In this document: positions 1-12,855 of the stretch, one piece after another | Layout of the letters: each line of letters opens with the position of its first letter | Numbering within the stretch: the stretch's first letter is position 1 | Assembly (NCBI RefSeq): GCF_901709675.1 | Contig: NC_051101.1 | Span: 1,916,501 to 1,980,500 of the forward strand | Length of the DNA stretch: 64,000 nt | DNA from: Syngnathus acus | Taxonomy: Eukaryota > Chordata > Actinopteri > Syngnathiformes > Syngnathidae | Direction of reading: 5' to 3' | Made by a program: the position numbers and the translations under genes | The notes under the pieces: generated by a model | What the model saw: the letters and a program-made list of their open reading frames with translations, nothing else | Database searches by the model: none | Told to the model about the DNA's origin: nothing

Positions 1-267
1 GTTTGCTATGGGTACTACGTGATTGTATTACTGTTTTTGTATTTTATTTTCAATGAGTAATGGTTTAAGTAATGCTTTGATTTGATTTTTCTTGTCTTCT
101 GTTGGGTCTTTTTTTAACACTTCATAGGCGGCGTCATGCAGTAACTGCTGCATCTGCTCTTTGTATGTGTCTGTGTCCATGATTACTGTTGTTCTGCCTG
201 TGTCTGCTGGGAGGATTGTGATGTCTTTATTCTTTACAAGTTCACTAGTGACTATTACGGTTCTCAC
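1..267 (-). mobile_element. Penelope-like retroelement fragment (reverse transcriptase N-terminal part)
   Basis: A 79-codon open frame on the minus strand (267 down to 28) reads as the N-terminal part of a Penelope/Poseidon-type reverse transcriptase. It has the ILPAD-TGR-TTVIMDTDTYK block, followed by a LLHDAAYEVLKKDPTED block, which resembles the ILPADKGRATVV...LKKDPT signature of that class. The frame stops at 28 and the rest of the polymerase is absent, so this is a broken copy. Nothing suggests it is expressed. Confidence 0.6.
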
Positions 268-2006
268 TTGTTGACTAGTGCAAGAAATCCCAGGTCACTA
301 GTTAACATGTGACAACAGTCGACATTCGACAAGTAAACATGTTCAAGCTTTTGTATCTTACATGTTTACTAGTAAGTAGGGGTGTAAATCGCGGGTTTTG
401 TTACGATACGATATTTGCCGATATCTTAAAGCCTGCTGTGATTCATTCACGATACATCACGATATAGTGCTCCACGATCGATATTTTTTATTTTTTTATT
501 TTTAATAAAAAATATAGAACAATATCCTGATTTATAACAATTCATACGCAAAATCAACAAGGTACTGCAAACTCTTTATTTAGGAAATTACAAGAGTATT
601 GTAGTATACAAAGTGCTTATTTTAACACTGAACTTGATCAAATTCCTATATTTTTTCTCATTATAAGTAAAGAAAAATGAATATTCTTTCTTTTTTTGTA
701 ATACCATTAACTTTAAAGTGCATTACTGAACTATTTATTTACAATAATTTTAATTGTCCGTTGAGCCATCTTTTCTTTGGAATCCAAAGTGCTTCCAAAC
801 GAATGACTTGAAGCCCAAAGGGGAGCGAATTTCCTCGTCTTCTTGGACACTAGCCATAGCACCAGCCCAGGAGCCGCGTAGTTGTCGGGGCGTGGTTGGT
901 CAGTTTACCGAAACGATTGGCAACAGAGAAAAGGCACAGGCTGATAGGCTTAACGCACAGGGAGCAACGGGTAGCATACGGGAGTGACTGGATGACAGGG
1001 TTTAAATAGAGAGCCTGAACGCCAGAACGTGACATTAATATCATAACATTTTTTTATAACAAGGTACAATACTGTAAATATGTTTTTAGAACTCTTATTA
1101 TAACAACTTTTGTTATAAAAAAAAAGGTACAAGTGTACGGACTGCAATTGTGTGGACACTCCCTGCCTTTTGCTGGCGTGTGGGCAACTTTTCTGCCATA
1201 ATTCCTCAATTTAGAAGGTTTATTTTGAATTTGTGATTTTTTTGAGGGGAAAAACTGTGATGTATTGAAGCCCCGATAATCAAAGCGCGATGTAGTGAGG
1301 GATTACTGTATTACATGTCATCACGGCAAAATGCCAACCTTTCTTGAACAAAAGGAAAAAAAACTCATTACCGAATTGAGTTCAAATGATTTATTTCTTA
1401 TAAAATATATTCTTGTTGCCTACTGCTCTGACATCACACACAGGCAATTTCAAAGGACTTGTGTTTGTAAATCCTCATTTCCCATCTTGTGGCCAAATGG
1501 GAATGGTGTCCAATCCCACCAGCGTCTGTCATTCATTGCTGAGCGGTCTTTCTCTCTGGAGCCTGATGCACATGAAGCACAGGAGATATCATCAGTTGAA
1601 CAAATTTACTGTACCTTCTGTAGTATTTGTGTGTTGGATGTGTGCCTCGAAGGGGTGTGGCCTCGTGAGTGACTTCAGGGACTGGAGTGGGGTTGGCTAG
1701 ATGTAGTTTGGTGTATGTAGTATATATAAAATAAAACTAATACTACAATTATGCTTAAAAAAAACTACAATTAAGCATTTAAAAAATAAAATGACTGAAA
1801 TCTAAGAATGTCCTGCTGGAATTGAATTTTTAATGAACTTTTAATGAACTATATGTAACTGTGACAAAACTACATTTCTGGAATGAGAAAAAGAGTAACC
1901 TGGGTGATGTGAAGTTTTGGAGCATGTTGAAATTGGAACAGTGTATTATGTGGGAGTAGAAATATGTCCAAAAAGTGTGTAAAAATGGTGTAAGAATAAC
2001 ATAAGC
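268..2006. other. Intergenic, AT-rich, repeat-derived
   Basis: No gene is supported here. The stretch around 380-500 contains a cluster of CGATAC/CGATAT words and looks like a decayed dispersed repeat. Around 1260-1312 there is a GCGATGTAGTGAGGGATTACTGTA end that recurs in related form at 45240, so it is a MITE end. Small open frames near 754-1700 have no recognisable protein features. Confidence 0.4.
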
Positions 2007-4546
2007 TCATGCCTTCTTCCTCAGCGAGGCCATTTGCTTCACCACCAGCTCAATGTCTTCGTGGTCGTCGTCTGTGTCACTCTCCTTCTCCTGCTTGCGT
2101 TTGGGCTGGTAGGGCTCAACCTCGACGGGCTCTGTGTCTTCGACGTCACAGCGGCAGTACGGACACGTGTGGCCCGCCGATTTCTGCTGGATGTTGAAAT
2201 TGAAAGTAAGTCGCTTGGGTGTACCTAATGAAGTGTCTTGTTGGTGTCCAATGAACCTCTTGTATGAGTGACTGTAAACTGTAAAACTGCATTTCAAAAA
2301 AATTATTGCTTGAATGTTGCGGACACGAAGGTTGAAGGAAAATTAAGCAGGGGACACAGCGTGTCTTGCGCTGTCCTACCAGCCAGCTGTCGAGGCAGCG
2401 TCTGCACACCAGGTGTCCGCACGGCTCGATACGAATGTCCTTCTCCTCCTGTGTGCAGATCTTACACAGCTGGAAGGAGCTGCCCACTTTGCCGTAAAGC
2501 TCGTACTGCTCCTGCCACACCACGGAGGACAGTCAGTCGCAAATTAGTGCCTCATTTATAACGTCAAACCATATTCAGTCATTTTATTGTCTTCTTGCTG
2601 ACTTTGCAAGGTTGCTCCTTTCAGAAGTAATGAACAGTCTCCAGTTTTTGCGGTTGTTCTTCAATCTATCTGATTTTCAAACCCAAATGTCGCTGGTGTA
2701 AAATAAAAAGTATCCAAGGATGAAAGCATTTTCCCCCCACTGGAAATATTGTTCCAATTTGTATCTGAAGTGCAACATGCCTGTGTGACCTTGACTTTTG
2801 CTTTGTGATCCGGTCGGTGCAAGGCGCTGAGGTCTGGGTTGGCGTCTTGCCCGTCAGGGTACAAATAGCTGCCAATTAATGAAGAAACTTAGAAGAACAC
2901 ACGGAACACACAAGACGTGTGTGTTTGTGCGCTCACCGGCCCTGGCTATGGCCCTGAAGGAGCGCCAGGTAAAGCGGCGTATTCTCAAGGATGATCTGCA
3001 CGATGTCGCCTTCACTAGTCACGTGACCAATGGCCCACTGGCCCATCCTGGTGCAGCTCAGACGGAAGATGTAGCTGAGAGGGAGGGCGGACTTAATAAC
3101 CAATATGACGGCACGAGTTCTCGTGGGAGTCGCCCTGTTGCACCTTCCCGGCTTGCGGGGGTGGCGTCCCAGTCGTGACAAGGCCTGGTCGTACGTGAGG
3201 AAAGCCATGTAGCCCGGGTGGGTGACGGCCAGCTGGTTCCAGTTCCTCAGGAGGGACCCCCATGGCTAAAGGAAGAAGGGGAGGTTCAGTTGGGAACGGA
3301 AAATCCCGATCCACCTCCAATGAGATTTATGCATATGAACGATCGGTGATCGTTGTGATCAAAGTCAGCAAAGGCCAGACGATTGGATGTGTGTGAAAGA
3401 AAAAGCTAGCTTTATTTCTGTAGTGCATTGAAAAATCACCTGGAAGAGCCTGGTGAAGATGTCGAATTCGAAGACTGAGACGTGATCGTTGCAGGTGAGA
3501 TCAAGGGTGGCCTTGAGAGCCACGGATTCCAGCCCCTCCTGGAACAGGTGCACGCACCGCAGCTTCTCCGCAAAGATGCTCCATCTTACCAGGCATCTAT
3601 GCATCAGAGGTCAGCGGAGGTAAACGAGGGAGGCTTCGGCCTCACGATGGAACCTATTCTCATTACCAACCAATCGATAGTAAATAATGGGAGGCAAGCT
3701 CATATCTTACATTCAATGACCGTTGACAAAGCAAAACCTCAGAAATTGACCCTTACCTGCAAAAAAGCACTTTTTTTTTTCTCTATCCCGACTAAATGAA
3801 GCACTTCCTCCTCACTCCAACGTAGTTGCTAAGCACGAAGATGCCACCAAATGGTGGCAAATCAATATTTGGTGAAAACAATGCAAAATCATTTTCATTG
3901 AATGACAGACGATAGGCTCCCCCAAAAAGCAAATCCAAAAGCTGCAAAGCAAAAGTCTCACTTAGTGCCAAAAGTCATCTTCCAAAAGTCCCGCGCCTCC
4001 ATTTTGGTCAGGTTGTAGGTGTTGCCATGGTAACGGTCCCCCGGGAAGATGGCCTTGAGCTCCCACAGCATGTGACTGAAGAGCAGGGACAGCTTGGTCA
4101 GGTCCTTCCTGGCACAAAACACAACACATACGTTGGCATATTGCTCGCAAAGTTGATTTCAAAGTATCGTACCTGTAGCTGGACGTCTCATCAAACATCT
4201 TCTCCTTGGCTTCTTTAAACAGCAGCAAGGCTCTGTCCGTCTGAGCCAGCAGGGTCCTGGCATGGAGGCCGAGGAACGCCGCCTCGTCCTCCCCGGGGGC
4301 TGGGCCCGTGAACGCCCCGAGACCTCGGTAGGGCTCCCAGACCCGTCTCAGCGCAGAGGCCGTCTCGGGGAGCAGCTCCAGCAGGTAAGGCGAGCTGCTC
4401 TTCAGGCCTAGCCGGGGGTCTGCGCATGCCTCGTGCAGCTTTTCCAACCGCCGGAGAGTTTTGTTGACCAGCCGGTGCTGTCGGTTGCTGGGACGCTGAG
4501 ACGCCACGTCTTCTGAGATGCCCGCCGCCATCAGGACACGTTGCAT
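2007..4546 (-). CDS. cblc: Cbl-family E3 ubiquitin ligase, CBLC type
   Basis: Eight coding exons on the minus strand: 4546-4173, 4108-3962, 3596-3440, 3265-3144, 3074-2937, 2868-2781, 2511-2380, 2186-2007, joining to 445 codons. The protein binds phosphotyrosine on activated receptor tyrosine kinases and ubiquitinates them. Seen: the four-helix part of the TKB domain (about 1-135), an EF-hand with the [12 protein letters not shown] loop (about 200-220), an SH2 part with YIFRLSCTR (268-276), the linker EQYELY with both tyrosines (343-348), and a C3HC4 RING ([17 protein letters not shown]; about 357-400). It ends about 45 residues after the RING, with no long proline-rich tail and no UBA domain, as in the short paralog CBLC (human about 474 aa) and unlike CBL or CBLB. 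Its neighbour bcl3 also flanks CBLC in mammals, which supports the assignment. Introns are tiny (the shortest 65 bp), and intron 6 appears to use a GC donor. A start at the second Met (residue 7) is possible. Confidence 0.93.
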
Positions 4547-6421
4547 GCTTGAATCTTGTCTTTGATAAGCTCTCTCAAGTCACCTTTTTTCCTTTCTCTC
4601 CAGAATTAAACATTTATGGGACAAGTGACTGAAGCTGTTTAAAATGGAACCCAGAATGCCTCTCAACTGGTAACTATCGAGAAATATTTGATTAGCGCAA
4701 AGCATTTACCAATGAATTCAAATCTTACAGCGATTCTGATGCTTTTTTATGTTGTACGACTCCTGAAAATTGAGCAACATTAAATTTTCATTTCAAATGA
4801 TTTGTAAGAATCTACAGTTAATAAAAATTAAAAGATATGTATTTCTCAACCTCTGAAATGTTGGTGTGCACCATAATAAATAGCATGATCATTTAAAAAC
4901 AAAAAAGAGCATATATATTATTTTTGAAAATTTTTAAAAATTTTAACAAAAAAAACATCATCCCACAAAATCTTGGAGATCCCTCTCAGAGCCCTTTTTA
5001 GCAAACCCCGAATCTGCAAGTTGCTTTAAGACGGTCGTTAAAAGAAAAAAAAAGCAAGAGTTGCATTTAGAGTTCATTGGAGGATGTTCCTTCAAATGTA
5101 TTTCATCGAGCGCTTATCCTCCGGCCGGAGTCAAAAAATGTCGTCTTACTCACAAAAACAAGCCTCGGCTGTCTCCTCGGTAGCATTTCAGCGAGGCAGG
5201 GCCGAGACATTAAACGGCAGAAACGCAGTCGGCGCTGCTGACCCAAATGCAGCCGCTGTTTAGATGTTTTGTGCACTGCAACTGCTGACTTCCTGTTTGA
5301 AGCCAGACCAACTGGTTTGCTTTGTTTTGCGCCCAACAGAATGACGGCGAGAGAGTGAGAGAGCAAGCTTGGCCTCAAAACGCGTCACTTCACACAAAAT
5401 GAAAGCAGTCGCTGCGTGTTGGTCCCGACATCTGCTTACTCGCAAGCAGAATGCCAAAACCCACAAAGAGTTTGGTCTTCCATTCGGCTTCAGACCCCAT
5501 GATGACCGAGGTTCTGTTCTTGTTCAGAAACAGCAGTCTGGAAAAGATAAATAACAAACAGACTGTACCAGCTTGATGACTTGGCTTCACATGTCCATCC
5601 CGTCTCAGAGCTCGGAGAACATCTTGGCCGTCGTTGAGAAATCCTCAAAATCTTGGCTCACCAAAGTTGACAATTGGGGTCGACCTGGTAGATTTTCAAG
5701 TTTAGGAGCTCTACCAGCAATCCATCCTGCGCATGATCTTTCCTACCCCAAGGGGGCGTTGTTAGATTAAAAGAAGGTAGCGTAATTTTGTCCCTGATGC
5801 CATCACGGTCAGGAGATCATGGTCGGAACATCCCCAATCGAACTTTACCTTACCGGCTCTACCGATCTAGATTTGCTGCACTTTCAAGCCCCATCTGACC
5901 TACATGATGTTTTTATTTGTTTGACAGAGCCACACAAACCCATTTAACAGAAGGGAGAGAAAAAAGGGGTTAGTCAAAGTAGCACCGAGATCGTAGCCAT
6001 TGAAGCATTTCTAAAGTTATAAACGAGTGTACTAATCATCCATTTGTGTCTTACTCTGCAGAAAATGGTGGCAATGCGCAAGTGTGTGCAACCCGTCTGG
6101 ATTTTTTAGGGACTTTAGACAACAAATGTTTGGCCAACTCCACACTTAAGTGGATCAGGAAAGTACCAAATTGGCCCTGCATGGGTAAGTCCAAGCATCA
6201 GGAAATGTTGGTGTATGTGACATGTTGAGGTGTGGACTAGAGTGCTCGTGGGTGTGGAACTTTGCGTGCGTGCGTGTGACTGGTTGCAGAATCTGTTTTT
6301 ATTCTCCCATTTCCTCGTTATGCTTGGAGGCCTGCGGGCACATGAGCTCTGCCGTGGGGGTTTGACCCGGAAATGTTTCTGCATATTAAAAATTAAAAAA
6401 TGGTTAACCATTTCATAAATA
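4547..6421. other. Intergenic, no gene recognised
   Basis: Lies between the divergent genes cblc and bcl3. It is AT-rich from 4680 to 5060. Short open frames at 5100-5770 and 6046-6228 show no known domain. The 5' non-coding exon and promoter of cblc may lie here, but I see no TATA box near 4546. Confidence 0.35.
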
Positions 6422-7010
6422 CAGTGGAACCCCGGAAGTCAACTACCTCAGAACTCAACATATTTGGGAAACCTTTGTAAGAAGAAAGAAGAAGAGCTGA
6501 AAAACAAGTAAGAAAGAAGCATTCGGATTACTTGGCATCGCAATTCAAAGTGCAGCGATTGACCATAAATTCATTTTTGAGGAATAGAGAGGCCATAAAA
6601 AGTGCTAGTGTTGCTAAGGGATTTACGAGGGGATATCCAGGTCCCAGTGGATAAAACAAATTTAGTAAAACACTGACAAAATGCAGCCACTGGATTTTTC
6701 ATATGGAAGGTGATTCCAATTCCAAACAATGACCCTCCCTCCCTCCCTCCCTCCCTCCCCCACCCCACCTCTCCACCTCTTCGTTTACAGATTCAGCGCC
6801 AAATCAATGTCAAGTTATGTGGATCTTAAATGTACTGCATATTCAACTCTATGCATTTTTGCTCCGCAATTGTGAGATAAAAAAAAAGTAACGTTAGGGC
6901 AAAAACTTGCTGCCTGAGAACAGATTATTGCCTTTTCAATTATTTCTAATGGGGAGAATTGTTTCGGAACTCAACGGTTTTGCTTCTCAGCGCTCCTTCA
7001 GGTTCCACTG
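6422..7010. mobile_element. MITE-like element with short terminal inverted repeats
   Basis: The left end CAGTGGAACCCCGGAAG and the right end CTTCAGGTTCCACTG are inverted matches over 9-10 bases. The interior has no transposase frame and includes a CCCT/CTCC-type simple repeat near 6732-6760. This is a non-autonomous DNA transposon by structure; the superfamily is not certain. Confidence 0.5.
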
Positions 7011-7171
7011 CATAGTGCAATTACATAAACATAATTATGGACTATTATAGAGTTGAAAATTATAATACAGTGGTGCGGTGGGCATACGTGTTTATCATTG
7101 AAAAATGATGGCTTTGTTCCAAAAGTATACTGTCGCATTTTGTTTGGCGTTTGAGTGCTTGCTATTTGTAG

Positions 7172-8227
7172 CAGTGGGGGGCCGTCAGGGCCTGCAAGGC
7201 CTTTTCTGCTGGCTTAAACATATATGAATCACAGACTGATGTTAATTATATTTTGTCCATGACTACGTATTAAATAATTCCAAATGGTCTGTCCGCTTCC
7301 TTTCATTGCTAGCCCCGTGGTTGCGCTGCCTCCAGACATGTATTTTCATATTTAAGGATTTAACCAATCACATTTCAGCCACTATTTGTTGCCAGGATCA
7401 AAGAAATCTGCCTGGAGACCTTCACAATCAGTTCTGCAGGCCCTGTAGCATAAAAGAAATGTCGATCAAACTGTTGCTTCAACCAATCAGATTTTGAGTT
7501 GGCGACACCAAGGCCCTCTAGCAGGCGTACGGAATTGTCAGCGTATTCACACACTTTGATTGGATAGTCAGAGCGTGTACTAGCCAGAGCTAGCAAACTA
7601 CATCTGTAGCGAGCTGCACAAGCAAAGATATTATTGTGTTGATTTAATGGCTGTTTTGTCAACCCACAATGGCTGAAGGAGGAGTAGAAATTGATTTGGT
7701 TGCAGATTTACCGTCAAAGCCATTTTCAAGATGGACTTTTCAAGAAAAGCTGGACATTGTTAAGCAAGGTCGGGCAACTCCGCAGCTAGCAAACCTGTCA
7801 CAACCGGGAAAAGGATTTGTCCGCCACTTTCAGTCCACTAACTACGAGCGGTACTCCTGGCTCACAGGCTCCGAGGAACGCTGCAAATTGCATTAGCATT
7901 AGCTTCGATGGCGATAGAAAAGGATTTCTTGATGGAACTGAAACGCACGGATAATCTGAACAACAGAGTATTTGAAATCTTATTAAGGAAAGAAAGGAGG
8001 ATGGATTTCGTGTACAAATATGTAATCAGGATTTTTGGTGAGTAAAATGTTGCTATATTCCTAAATAATGTTGCAATTTCATCAGGTTATTTTTTTATGC
8101 TTTTTTTATGTGTCGCAGCTGTACCTGCAGCAAACGTTTTATAGCCATAAAATAGTTATTGAGGGTTGGATTGATTCAGACGGAGCAGTACTGAAGGCCT
8201 AGGTGTGAAATGCAAAGCCCGCCACTG
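7172..8227 (+). mobile_element. Internally deleted hAT-type transposon
   Basis: The ends CAGTGGGGGGCC (7172) and CCCGCCACTG (to 8227) are near-inverted repeats. Inside, 7669-7896 encodes the N-terminal part of a TTF-type zinc-finger transposase (WTFQEKLDIVKQGR, then LSQPGKGFVRHF). After a stop, 7909-8025 keeps a separate piece reading AIEKDFLMELKRTDNLN. The middle of the transposase is missing. The element lies upstream of bcl3 and is non-functional. The family call rests on memory of this widespread fish element. Confidence 0.6.
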
Positions 8228-8407
8228 TTTTTATAGTGTATGATTATCATTCAGATAAACTAATGATTGCACCTCAAAAAACTTAAAGATGATCTGCAAA
8301 CATTATTAAATAAAAACGTGAACTGAACTAGCGACGCAGCGATTCTTAGCACCAGAGGGAACCTATGTATTGTGAGTGATGGCACAGATTCACTCCGAGA
8401 GATATAA

Positions 8408-8520
8408 TTAAAAGTTAAAGTTAAAGTCCCAATGATCGTCACACACACATCTGGGTGTGGTGAAATTTGTCCTCTGCATTTAACCCATCCCCGTGTGATT
8501 TTGATCCATCCCCTGGATAA
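8408..8520. repeat. Dispersed fish repeat fragment
   Basis: A block with repeated TTAAAG words followed by ATCTGGGTGTGGTGAAATTT and CCTCTGCATTTAACCCATC. I recognise this as a short unit that recurs widely in fish genomes. Its element class cannot be settled from this window. Confidence 0.4.
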
Positions 8521-8934
8521 TATAGATACATAACATTTTAAACTTTGATGCAAAAATGGCACCACGAAAGTTGGCGCCGCACATTTTCTGCACTCCTCCA
8601 AACGCACATGCAGGCAAACGCGCGCGCGCGCGCGCACACACACATCGACGTTGTAATCGCTCACTTTCATTTTAAAAAGAAAGTAATGGTGGAGCACTTA
8701 CGCAGCTGCACATGAGCTTCCATGCATAACTCGCATTCAGCACTAAGCTGAAGGTTGCTTGATTTGAAAATTATTTGTAGTTGTAATCATTAAACAAACA
8801 AAACCTACCAATGACGCCAACGGAATGATCGCTTTTGGGGGCTATCTGTCCGGTTTTTACTGCCAACAGACTTTCAGCGAAGCACCGAGACGCACCTGAG
8901 ACTCTCAAAAGACTTTCAACCTCGCCCCCGGTTG

Positions 8935-11900
8935 ATGCCAAACGTCATGACCATGAACGATGACGGCCGTTCGCTTGCCGCCGCCGCGCCGCTGGACCTG
9001 AGTACCAGTCAGCGGGGGAGCACCTCGTCCGCAGCGGCGCCAGACCGCCCATGTAGCCGCAAGGAGACCGTCGGCTCACCTGCGCCTCCGCCTACGCCGG
9101 GCTTCCCTCGCAAGAGACCGGCTGACGGGGCTTCCTTCCGGCTTCCTTTTCGGAAGCGACCTATCGCCGTGGAGCCGGAGGAACGAGCGTCTGGAGACGT
9201 GGGACGAGTGGAGCGCTTTTCCCCGGCGACGGGGGAGGCTGTCGCGCCGCAGCGACGCGAGAGGAGCGCCGCTGAGGGTCGGCTGCCTGTTGCTGGGGCA
9301 ACCCACATGCACGCGAAGGAGGCTGAGCGGAGTTTGGAAGCTTTTCCCGTCCACGTCGTGCCCTCCTTCACTTATGGTGAGTACCGATGACCTCTCATTA
9401 CATTGCTGTTAAATGCGATCAGTTGTGGCACTAATCGAAATAGTCCGTACCCCGGTATTCGCGGGGAATAGGGACCGGGCCGACCCGTGAAATACAAAAT
9501 CACAATTAACGACGAATGAAATGCATTGGAGAATTATTAACAAAAAAAATCAACACCGAAAAAAATAAAATTCAAATCAACATTGAAAAATTATATATAT
9601 TTTCATTTTAATTTGTATGTCTTAATGCAATTATTCAGAAATTATAATAAATAGAAATACAAAATATATATTTATCATTTTCTTTTTTTACTCACTAATT
9701 TTGTGCAATATATGCAGTGAACTGGCCAACAGTCCAGTGTGTACTCCATCTCTCTCCAAAACAAGAGAGCTCAGCTGGGAACACATTTGTGGATGATTGG
9801 AAGGTTGATTTAATATTTAAATTCTGAAATCTATTTTTCAGATTAAAAATTGTATAAAAAATTTGAGCGATTGATACCAGATGATGAAGCCAAAAGGGAA
9901 GATGATTCTTTGAAGTAAATGTGTCACTCTAATATCGTGTGTATTCGCTCAGAAACAACGCTGGTGTGGTCCAAATTCCCACTATGTCATTGAAACGCAA
10001 ATCCTCCTGCGGTTTATATGTTGAGTGACAGGTGGCCTCAGGCAGGCGACGAGTCATTGAGAAAACGTCCAGAACGTGATTCCCCTTTTGACTCAAGTAG
10101 CTCACTGGGTCAAATACCGCACTGACTGCGCTGCTTTATTTGTCAGGTCACTGTCCGGCATACCCCTACCCGGAGGCGGAGCATCTCAGCTTCCAGCACT
10201 CGCGGGACCCGCTGAGGAGCATGGCGCTGGCCACTCGGCAAGATGAAGACGGAGACACGTATGAGCCTTTACTCTCATGTTGTCAATCACTCAAAGGCGA
10301 GGCAAGGCAGCTTGACATGTGTAGCATGCACAGGGCAACTCACACAAGCGAGCAAATACACAAGACTTCTAAGCACTTTGGACTGGCAAAAATCTTGTTG
10401 AACAAATACCTTGCGACTTTTGACTAAGTTGCCAGGCCACTTTTGTAAAGAGGAGGAGCAAATTGCAAGATGTTTGTGTGCGACGCGACAGCCACCGCGC
10501 GTCGCCACTTACGTCAATGCGGGTCCCCGGAGATCGGGAAAAGCAAGAGTGTGAGGTATCAAGCACTCGGTGTGGTTTTTCTCAGCTATGTTGGCCTCGA
10601 CGATAGGGCCTTTCTGAATGAATAGGACTGAAAAACCAAACATCCGCTCCTCACACGCTCTCTCTCTGTCTTATCGGCTTCATCTTCCTCTTTGTGTGCG
10701 CGCTCTCTGACGTGTGCGCGTGCGTGCTCTTCTTGCATCCAAGTCAGAGGATGCCTGGCTTCAGAACAAATGATTTTTTCATGAATGTCTTTAGAGTTTC
10801 TCGTCTGTTGCAACTTTTAGGGTTATGTGCATGTGGTCGTGTAGTCTGCCCACTTCCAAGAACTTGGTGCAGTTTCACCTCATGAGAAAAAGGCAATGAA
10901 GAGAATACAGTCAATGTGATTTGGGGGTGACATACTCTCCAGAGAAACTGGAGATAAAAACAGACGCAGCATTAGGTACCACTGTTGTGTGAGGGACGGA
11001 ACCATCAGGTTCCAAAAGAGCAATGCACTTGTCTCCTTTTAAGGCAAGCGATGGAGCCATTAGCTGACACACCAGTCAGTCAGCTGTGCGAGATGATGTC
11101 ACTTACAGGAATGAGTAGCGGCTGCACACTTTGGCATACATGTGTGTTTTTCACTTCACATGCCTCGGCCACGCTTCCTATCCGTTACCGCATTAGCTTG
11201 TATCAAAAGCGCTCGCGTCGCCGATGCCCCGGCACGTCCTGTGCAAAGCGCGCTTGGAACGTCTTCTTGAGAAACGGCGACGGTTTCCTGTTGCACAATC
11301 GCTGCAGTCTGGCGAGAAAAGCCCCATCTCGTGCTAGCATGGATGGATTGCACGCAGAATGCGGCCATTGTCAGCGGCGGCAGGAAGTGATGTCAAAAGC
11401 ACTCGTGCGACCTTTACTGGAAGCTAACGGCTGTGCGGAAGAAAAAAGAACACAATAACGGCAATGCGGTTCTCAACAGATGTGCTCCCTCGGCGATTCA
11501 TGGCCTTCCCCCCGAAAATCAAATCATAAACGTGCTCGGCAAATGACTCTTTGCATCAGAACGCCCTAAAATAAAATGTTTTTCGATTTCTGATCTCCTG
11601 ACACCAAACAAGCTTTGAAACATGTTTTTGGAGGCACAGCCGTAAAGACACATCTAATCGTGGTTTTGATTGCAGAGCCCTGCACATCGCAGTGGTGCAA
11701 GGCAAGCTGGACCTCGTGCGGCAACTCGTCCGGCTGCTGCAGTGTGCCGGCAGGAGCCTGGACATCTACAACAACTTGCGACAGGTAAAAGCAACGCATC
11801 GCCTTCGTCATATCGCACGCGTTGACAACATGAATGTGGTTTCAACAACATCCATCAGGGCGACACAAACACTTTTTTTTCTCACGCCCTCGCTTGAGGG

Positions 11901-12780
11901 TGCCTCTGTCTGCACGCAACGTCCTCGCTTACATTCTTGCCAGGTTCCTTCCATTTTTGCCCGTGTTGTTTTTTACTATACAACACAAAGAGGGAGACAT
12001 TTCCAATACTGCTGACCAATCCTGAGTTTCTGTGCTTGAGTGCCTGAGCATTTTGACAAGTATGTGACCCTCGGTGCCCTTTATAGTACAAGTACGTGGA
12101 ATCACGAGAATATGAAGGGGGTTTAATACTCGCGCACAGAATGTGTGACTAAATCCCTCAGGGGGCCACGCCAACTTTGCGCTGATCATCAGAACTCTCG
12201 GGGATCAACTATCTGTGTGTTAGACACGTGCCCTAAAAGAGGCGGCGCTTAGTTGAGTGTGGTTGACATCGGCGAATCTGCCTGTGTGGGCTTGCAGCAT
12301 TTTAATCTTATGGCAAAAAATGTTCATGGTGACTGAGGCGCTACTTTACCACAAATGAAGGCATGGCAAGTGTATTAGTTGTACCCCCCCCCCCCCCCAC
12401 AACCCCGCCAAAAAACAAAAAAAGGGATACACAGATTAATATCATGGGGAAAAAATCAGCAATGTGGTGTGATAGTTGCGAAGCAAATAAATACTAGCAG
12501 CACATTGAAAGTTGCTTCTTTATTTGGGTGCACGTACACGCCGCGCATCTGTGTGTTTGTGTACTTTGATATCCTCCTTCCGAGAAGTCACGTGACCACC
12601 CCCCCTCGCCCAACCCCTCTTCGGCTTGCTGGAGGCTGTTGTAAAATACCTGAGGTTCGCTGGGTGGATGGCGGGGACTTTCCCTTCTTGTACGTCGTCC
12701 TCTCTCTCTTTCTCTTATCCTCTCTTTCTCTCATCCTCTCTCTGTCTCTACCTATCACTATCTATCATTTCCTATTTATC

Positions 12781-12855
<75 letters not shown>

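Noticed and set aside
5573-5770. Small open frame upstream of bcl3
   Set aside because: No domain or splice support; the region is repeat-rich spacer.
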